Shown: positions 57,879 through 64,000 of the stretch, piece by piece
Position numbering within the stretch: the stretch's first letter is position 1
How the letters are laid out: the number at the start of each line of letters is the position of its first letter
NCBI RefSeq assembly: GCF_016808335.1
Contig: NC_053146.1
Location: forward strand, 42,970,809-43,034,808
Length of the DNA stretch: 64,000 nucleotides
Source: Panicum virgatum
Taxonomy: Eukaryota > Streptophyta > Magnoliopsida > Poales > Poaceae
Reading direction: 5' to 3'
Notes under the pieces: generated by a model
Database searches by the model: none
Told to the model about the DNA's origin: nothing
The model's input: the letters and a program-made list of their open reading frames with translations, nothing else
Position numbers and translations under genes: made by a program

Positions 57879-60800
57879 TCAAATCCCCGGCGGCGACCTC
57901 TTCCTCCTCTTAGCCGGGGGAGGCGACGAGGAGGACGAGGAGTGCGAGGACAGGACCTCGTCCGAGCAGCACAGGTTCGCTGCCGACGCTGTGGTGCTGG
58001 CTGCTCTTGTCCGAACGTTGCCGATCACGAGCTGCTGCATCAGTCTGTAGCAGCTGCTGATCGCATCCTACAGGCAAGAACAAAATGTTACGTACTGCCA
58101 AATTGTAAAGTTACACAAAATGACACGACGTAATAGCTCTTCTGTTACCTCTGCAAGGCCAATGCACCAGCGGACGGCGGCCCCGGGGCTGACGGACTCC
58201 AGCGACGGCGTCTCGCCGGTGGCGCAGAGCACGGCCGCTGCGGCCATTGACGATGGGCAGTGGTCCAAGAACTCGATGTCTGTGGCAGAGAGTTCACATT
58301 GTTCACTGTCACATTTGCAGTTGCTCCATCACGGACAAACACACGCCAGCCAAGTAGCTGTACATTACCATGCATTGCAGCTAGGATGACTTGTGTGGCC
58401 CGGGCAATGAGGCACCTCGTGTGCCTCCCTCCCGGATCGACCTTGTAGGCGAAGAAGTCGATGAAAGTGAAGGGCGTAACGGACCGGAGCCGCCAATTCA
58501 GCGCAGTCAGGACGAGCAGCTCCATCCGGCCGACCGCCCCGGGCTCGAACACGTACCTGCTGATGCCCTCGACCTGTCAATGCACAACGTTCATCCATGA
58601 TCTTATCTCTGATGATCACAAACGTTCTCTGAAGATTTCCGCTGTGGTTTGGTGTTGTAATTGCCTGTAGGTCCAGGAGGGAGGGCACGAGGATCTCCTC
58701 CATCTTGGCGGCCAGGGAGAGGCAGGTCACGGCCAGTAGCTCCATCGCCCACCCGTCCTCCTGCTGCGTGCATTCAGGGGGAAACGCACAAAAAACACTG
58801 CAATCAATATGCTGGGGGCAAGGATCCACGAAAGCGAAGGACAGATCATGTACTATGTTCTTGCACCTCTTGTTCTTTTGTTACGAGCAAAGTAGCAAAC
58901 ATGATAAATCTCAAACTTTGAATTCCGAAACCCATTTGTTTGTTCACATGGCAGCCAGGACCAATAGCTAGGCCATGCAGGACCATGAGCATGTTTAGAG
59001 ATCTTCACATGGCAACCACACAAGTGGTGATTTTATTTCTGAAGAGCTACATTGATTGTTACCTACATATTCAGGGGGTCCTCAAAGAGTTGTGCTGTAT
59101 GAGGAGATAGAGGACAATAGGGGAGCTAGGATCAAGTTAGGCAACAAACACTGTTACGTAGCTCTCTAATCAATATTACTGTTGAGAACAAACACATGTA
59201 CGGCTTGTAAAAAGATATATCACTTCCAGCAAGGCAGCAAAGGTTGGTGAGGTCTTCAGTTTCAGTCAAAGCATAGTGTGGATAACCCTATTATCTTAGT
59301 AGTTGTTAAACCCTGAAGTTTCAGAGGGTGACCTCAGCATGGCAGGGCCCATGCCTGCTTCTTACAGTGGAGTCCTACTATATTCTATGGTTGATTGTTT
59401 CATCTAAACATATATAAATCCAAGAACATGTGTTCAGGAAAACAGCCGCACCACAAGGCAACAAAAGTCAGAAAAATAATGCAGCAGTTTCAACCAAGGC
59501 TGTGTTTAGTTCTAAAATTTCTCTCTCCAAATTTCACTATTTACCTATCACATCAAATCTTTTACCTCATGCATGAAGCATTAAATGTAGATAAATAAAA
59601 AAACTAATTGTATAGTTTTGATGTATACGACGAGATGAATCTTTTGAGCCTAGTTAGATCATAGTAGGACAACAATTACTACAAACAAACGAAAAATACT
59701 ACAGTGTGTTACAGTGTCCGATGTGACTTTTTTTACCACCATTTTACAGATCTAAACACAGCCCAAGGCAGGTGCTGCATATGACTTGGTGACTGCAGGG
59801 AGAGATGCGAGTGAGAGACCGCTTTTGCAGTGTTTACACAGCTAGCCTGCAGCAGTTTGTGTTCTTTTCCTTTGGTTCGGAATTCAGATAAAACTACCAC
59901 CACACCCCACAATGCACAGTCACTGCAAGGGGATGTCACCATTTGCAGTTGCAGTCCAAGCACTAGCTGTCTAGCTCACAGGCCCCGGCCATGGCGTGGA
60001 ATAAAAATGTGGACGGAGAACAAGGTGATGGCGAGGCACAATGATAAGGTGTGTTCCACACACCATGATAAAGCGTCAGCTGCTCTAGCACTAAAGCATG
60101 GCTCATGGCTGCAAAGGCAAAAAGACAGCTCTGTCTTGAGCGCATAAACAAACCCCATCGCCCCTGCTGATTATTTGATTAATCCACGCGGACACGCTCT
60201 TCCAAACCCTTTCTTTTTCCACACCAACATCAGCACTACTGCACTTTGAGAATGAACTTCCCCACTGACAGCCACTGAGCCACCACACACACACACACAC
60301 TGTATGTAATGACACCATATATACTTCTTCTATGGCCACCACCATGCTCTTATAAGAAAGAATTATATGCAGGGGGAAAAACTAGCACTATAATCCATTC
60401 ATCACACATGGTGCTCATGTTTTGCTGATATGTTTGAATGCAAATATTAAGTAGTTCATGTAGGGAAACAGCGATGGCGGCGCCAGCGAGCTTACCGGCA
60501 GACGGTGGAGGGAGAGGAACCGGTCCATGTAGTTGACGGCGAGGTAGGCTGTCAAGGGAAGGAATCCATAGTACTCCTGCACCTGATGGTGATGACGATG
60601 ATGACGAAGAGAGAAATAACAACATGTGTAAGATGAGACTTGTTGCAGAGCTAAAAGATTTTTACAAGCTCATAAGATTTTTTAGAGCAAGCAAAGAACA
60701 GTCTGAGATGCGCATCTATCGAAAGGATCGATATCATCAATAAGCATACAAAAGTCACCTTGAGAATCCATGCAACCGACTCGGCCCGGGCGGCCGGGTC

Positions 60801-61043
60801 GATGGACCGCGACCGGAGCCGGTCGGGGTAGTCCGGCCGCGGCGCGTAGTCGGCCTCGCCGCCGATGAGCTCGGCGATGGAGGCCGCCGACTCCTCCACC
60901 TCCTCGCCGGCGGAGCAGCAGCTCCCGTCGTCGTCGTCTTCGCCGCCTGCCCCGGTGCAGGCGCTGCTGCCGGCGGCCGCGGCGCCGAAGAAGGCGGCGG
61001 CGGCTTCCTCGGCGCAGAGGAGGTAGGCAGCGTCGTCCGGCAT
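57879..61043 (-). CDS. CYCD: D-type cyclin (CYCD2/CYCD4-like)
   Basis: Six exons in phase: 61043-60759, 60582-60496, 58763-58665, 58573-58369, 58279-58149 and 58067-57879, 331 residues. D-type cyclins activate CDKA to phosphorylate retinoblastoma-related protein at the G1/S transition in the nucleus. Evidence: the Rb-binding LxCxE motif at residues 8-12 (LLCAE); an acidic N-terminal part; the cyclin box from about residue 85 (ESVAWILK, VQEYYGFLPLTAYLAVNYMD, DGWAMELLAVTCLSLAAKMEE, YVFEPGAVGRMELLVLTALNW); the C-terminal cyclin fold (VTPFTFIDFFAYK ... RWCIGLAE); and a serine-rich tail ending in a basic KRRKR motif. Intron 3 starts with GC (CTACAG|GCAATT at 58664), a rare GC-AG intron. Intron 2 (1.9 kb) contains a MITE. 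The subgroup is judged by eye. Confidence 0.93.
59498..59763. mobile_element. Tourist-like MITE, family A, copy 3, in cyclin intron 2
   Basis: The best-preserved copy: ends ggctgtgtttag and, inverted, the same; flanked by caa on both sides (59495-59497 and 59764-59766). 266 bp, non-coding. Confidence 0.88.
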
Positions 61044-61260
61044 GCCGCCGGTATCTTCACTGGGCGGCGGGCATCGCCGTGGTGCCCCGCCGGGGGGGAG
61101 GGAGCGCAGTGGGCGGCGTGGTTGTGGGGCGCAGGAACTGGCAGGCGCGAGGTGGTCGTAGTAGTGGAGGACGTGAAGGTAGCGTCAGCGTGCGAGCGAT
61201 CGATGTGAGAGCACAGAGCACTAGCGGATATATAATACTAGCCTGGCTAGATAGTGTATG
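61044..61260 (-). promoter_or_regulatory. cyclin D promoter / 5' UTR region
   Basis: The minus strand has a TATA-like tattatatat at about 61228-61238, some 190 bp upstream of the start codon, with C-rich sequence between. Typical spacing would put the transcription start near 61,200. No other site could be supported. Confidence 0.5.
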
Positions 61261-61274
61261 TGTAGCATGTGCGT

Positions 61275-61660
61275 GTGTCAACGTAAGAAATAGCGGGTCA
61301 AGATATTTAGCGAAATCCTTTTTAAAAAACTAAAAGAGCTATAGCGGAAGCTAAATCATTTAGCGGAATAATAAAATAATTAATAATTATATACAAATTT
61401 AGAAGAATCATTGGTCTAAACACTCTAAAAATAGACTCAACACATCTTTTGACTGTCCAACTATGCTTCTGCTGCTTTGTCTATGGTCTATCCTAGTTAT
61501 ATTGATTTTTTTATTTCTTCTGAATAAATTTTTAGCGGACATAACAGATATTTATTACCGCTAAATCATATAAAACCCTCTTTAGCAGACGTAGCGGACA
61601 AATATTGTATAGTGTAGTGGTAGATCGCCTAAAAAGCTAATAGCGGGCTATTTTGTACAT
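61275..61660. repeat. AT-rich block with repeated tagcgg motifs
   Basis: At least eight copies of tagcgg or its inverse in 390 bp, with aatagcggg at the left (61,289) and aatagcgggcta at the right (61,640). Clustered hexamers of this kind resemble transposase-binding subterminal repeats of hAT elements; no clear terminal inverted repeats or target duplication were found. Confidence 0.5.
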
Positions 61661-62040
61661 TGGTGTGTGTGCAAGTGCTCAATGCTCACCATGAGCATTT
61701 GTACACGTACGTGATGGACTCGTGTACAGGTTCTCTCTCTGTCGTTGTTTGGTATAAAAGGGAATGAGTTCCATGACTGATAAGTAGGGAATGATTGGTA
61801 AAAGGAACCGTCTCATCCCCTTTTTTACACATGCATGCGCACCTGCCATCCTCTCTCAAGGTACTCGAGAACCGGCTGACAGAAGACCCACATGTCCGCG
61901 ACAAGGGGCGGAGACAAGGGCCTGTCCCCGTGATCTCCAAATTTTCATTAGAAATTTAAATTTTAATTAAATTTTTATATAAATTTATATAGTTGGCCCT
62001 CTAATAATGAAAAAATCAACTTACTGGCTCCGCCCCTCCC

Positions 62041-62225
62041 TGTCAGCGACACGATCAACGAAAGCCAATTAAGGGTCCACGTGTCAGCGATACAAATCGA
62101 TGAAAGTGGAGTAAGGACCTACGTATCAGCGACCTAATCGAGGATAGTAGAGGACCACGTGTTGGCGACACAATAGATGAAAGGTGAGTAGGACCCATAT
62201 GTCAGCGACCGAACCGATGGCAATT
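62041..62225. repeat. minisatellite, unit about 40 bp
   Basis: Four to five units around the core tgtcagcgacacaatcgatg, each followed by aaag..g.gta and ggacc.acg, at about 62041, 62082, 62124, 62160 and 62200. Units differ by substitutions and small indels. Confidence 0.7.
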
Positions 62226-64000
62226 CGGTAGAGGAAATAGCAAGGGAGCCATGGGCGAATTATGTATAACTCCCCTGTCGCTGTTAACGTTTCATGGTCT
62301 GGTGGATAAGATTTTGCGCAATGGACGGTGCGTGCGAGCGTAGTGACTGCTCTCGCGACCTGTACATATATAGATCGACACAGTAGCCACACATACACGG
62401 AGCAGCACGCTGCTACCGCGGGCCCGGGCCGTAGCCCGTAAGTGACTCGGGTCGTCGGTCATGATTGGAGCACGGATGGTCAAGATCTACTCGAGCCAGG
62501 GGAAGCGGGAGGAGATCCGATCTGATCCATCGCCTGTTGGGCTTGTCGATACGTCCTCTACTGCTCACAAGTCACAAGCAGCATGGTGAAGAGTGGAGGA
62601 GGATAAGACACCCGGGGGATGTTACGCCCCTGCCGGCTCGCCGCCGGCCGTGGCGCCCGGTTCGTCAGCCGTGTACACGGCGGCCAGCAATCCAGCAGCG
62701 TGCATGGGAGCCAGCAGCCAAGGCCCCTCTGCCGCCGTCGCACAGGCCCTCACGGATTTTCACATGGCTAGTCCTGTTACTGTGAATTGTATAATGACTG
62801 CATCTGTATGTCAGTATGTCTGCATGTACAGAGCTACAGATACGCTGACCGATCGATTTTAGCATTGACTGCAAACTAATTCCTCGATGGCTATCTGCAG
62901 ATGTTTATCAGGACCCCAAAAGAATTGATGGAAACAAAAAGTCACATTAAAGTTTATCTTTTGGGTTGTGTTCAGCTGGCTTGCCGATTTGTGTTTATCT
63001 GGAGTCCGTTCCATTTGCGTTCCATTTGTGTTGTAACTGAACACTGAACCAATTTTCTTTGTCTTATTACAATAATATGCTGCTCGCATATTCGAGAGAA
63101 AATGGAAACAAAAAGTGCATCAGGTGATTGACTTTTACTGCTACTAGGACACTGCAGTAGTAGTAGTAGTCTGTACTCCGTAGTGCCATACGGAATACGA
63201 GTGAAGTGACCACCAGATCAGATCGACGGACAGAGATACCTGCCGAGATTCAGGTATGCTCGCGAATTTATCACGACCATGCAGTAAGCGGATCCAGCCA
63301 CGTATATAGGGGCTGTACAAATTAACTTCATGTACCGTGCCATGGCCATCGCTGTACCTGCACGCACATCTTGGTATCTGACGACCAGCACCGCCACGTA
63401 CATGGGCCCGAGCTGCTGCCATTACCGCAGCTCACGGGCCGCGCCGGCTCCAGAGCTGACGAAGACGGTAGCCGCCGGCCGCCGCCGCTCTCCGCGCACC
63501 ATAACGCCATGGATCGCGAAGCTCCGGGCCTCCGGCCGGCGCACGGCCGATCCGTCAGAAGCAGAAGAGCAAGGGGCGGCCGTGTCCTTCAGAGACGCCC
63601 CCCCCCCCCCCCCCCCCCGCTGCGGCTTCGTCGTCTACCTCGCATCGTCCGGCTCCAGGCCCTTTGAATGGCATGGACCCGGCCACCCAGCAGCGGCCCT
63701 CCCCTCCCCTGTCCTGCGTGGCACGAACATTGAAGTGGATGCCGTAGTTTTAAAATCTCCATCTCCATTGAATGAACTGTGAACAGCTACCTCCCTTCTA
63801 CAGTTTCGACAGCCATCGCGGGCGGCGTTGACTTGGTCAGCGGGCTGTTCGTCCTGCCTGCGAGGGGCAGAGGGCAGAGTGAGAGTTAGTGAAGCCGCTG
63901 TGGAGGATGTCACTGGGGTTTCTGGTGCTTACGTTGCAGCAGCATGGATCAGGGTTTATGGGTGCCCCATCTGCAGGACTCTGACCTGCAACCAAAACAT
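62226..64000. other. unassigned right flank
   Basis: A mix of GC-rich and neutral DNA with a 21-C run at 63598-63618. Open frames exist on both strands (for example 63,330-63,782 plus), but none shows a recognisable protein. The right end may approach another gene. Confidence 0.35.

Noticed and set aside
54966..63618. Homopolymer runs (13 C at 54966, 14 G at 56649, 21 C at 63598)
   Set aside because: No sign of function; likely slippage or base-calling uncertainty.
63330..63782. 150-residue plus-strand frame
   Set aside because: It crosses a 21-C homopolymer and shows no domain or splice context.

Overview
The window is nuclear DNA from a flowering plant, almost certainly a grass and probably a panicoid. 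The evidence is the dense nesting of plant transposons (a Sirevirus-type Copia element, long solo LTRs, Mutator-like elements, hAT, CACTA and Tourist/Stowaway MITEs, a tRNA-derived SINE), plastid-derived DNA with atpB/atpF/atpA sequence, and spliced plant genes with GT-AG introns. No bacterial or viral genome layout is present.

Layout. 1-10,249: a minus-strand Copia retrotransposon of Sirevirus type (left LTR cut by the window edge, right LTR 8,660-10,249), with gag and pol broken by stops and a frame change. It sits inside the second exon of a BED-zinc-finger/hAT-like gene whose 5' half survives at 10,250-11,250. 11,690-16,058: a 4.4-kb element with about 280-bp terminal inverted repeats that carries a ten-exon plant mobile domain (PMD) gene and no visible transposase. 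16,100-19,650: a small hAT element with 8-bp target duplication, an LTR remnant, one CACTA end and four same-strand tRNA-like units. 19,660-21,830: a mosaic of plastid DNA. 23,529-27,500: a minus-strand gene for a double trypsin-fold protein without catalytic residues. Part of its 3' half is repeated in inverted orientation at 28,590-33,110, and that copy is split by a 2.84-kb solo LTR with a GAATG target duplication.

34,197-37,685: a second, nearly complete copy of the BED/hAT-like gene with one 1-nt frame break. 38,348-41,633: a Mutator-like element containing a poly-A retroposon with a 13-bp target duplication. 42,688-43,676: a hAT element holding a Stowaway. 43,900-51,360: tandem duplications, a SINE with perfect 17-bp target duplication, MITEs, a CACTA end, a GC-rich inverted-repeat element and a Helitron-like end. 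51,363-54,479: another long LTR-like element. 57,879-61,043: a complete six-exon D-type cyclin gene on the minus strand, apparently the clearest intact host gene. 61,270-64,000: AT-rich repeats, a minisatellite and unassigned DNA.

The genes do not form a pathway. The common theme is transposition and domestication: two hAT-derived genes, one destroyed by a later retrotransposon; a PMD gene carried between inverted repeats; a decaying pseudoprotease gene with an inverted partial copy; and a conserved cell-cycle gene whose long intron and flanks have accumulated MITEs. All exon structures were worked out by eye from splice signals and reading-frame continuity; none is backed by transcripts.
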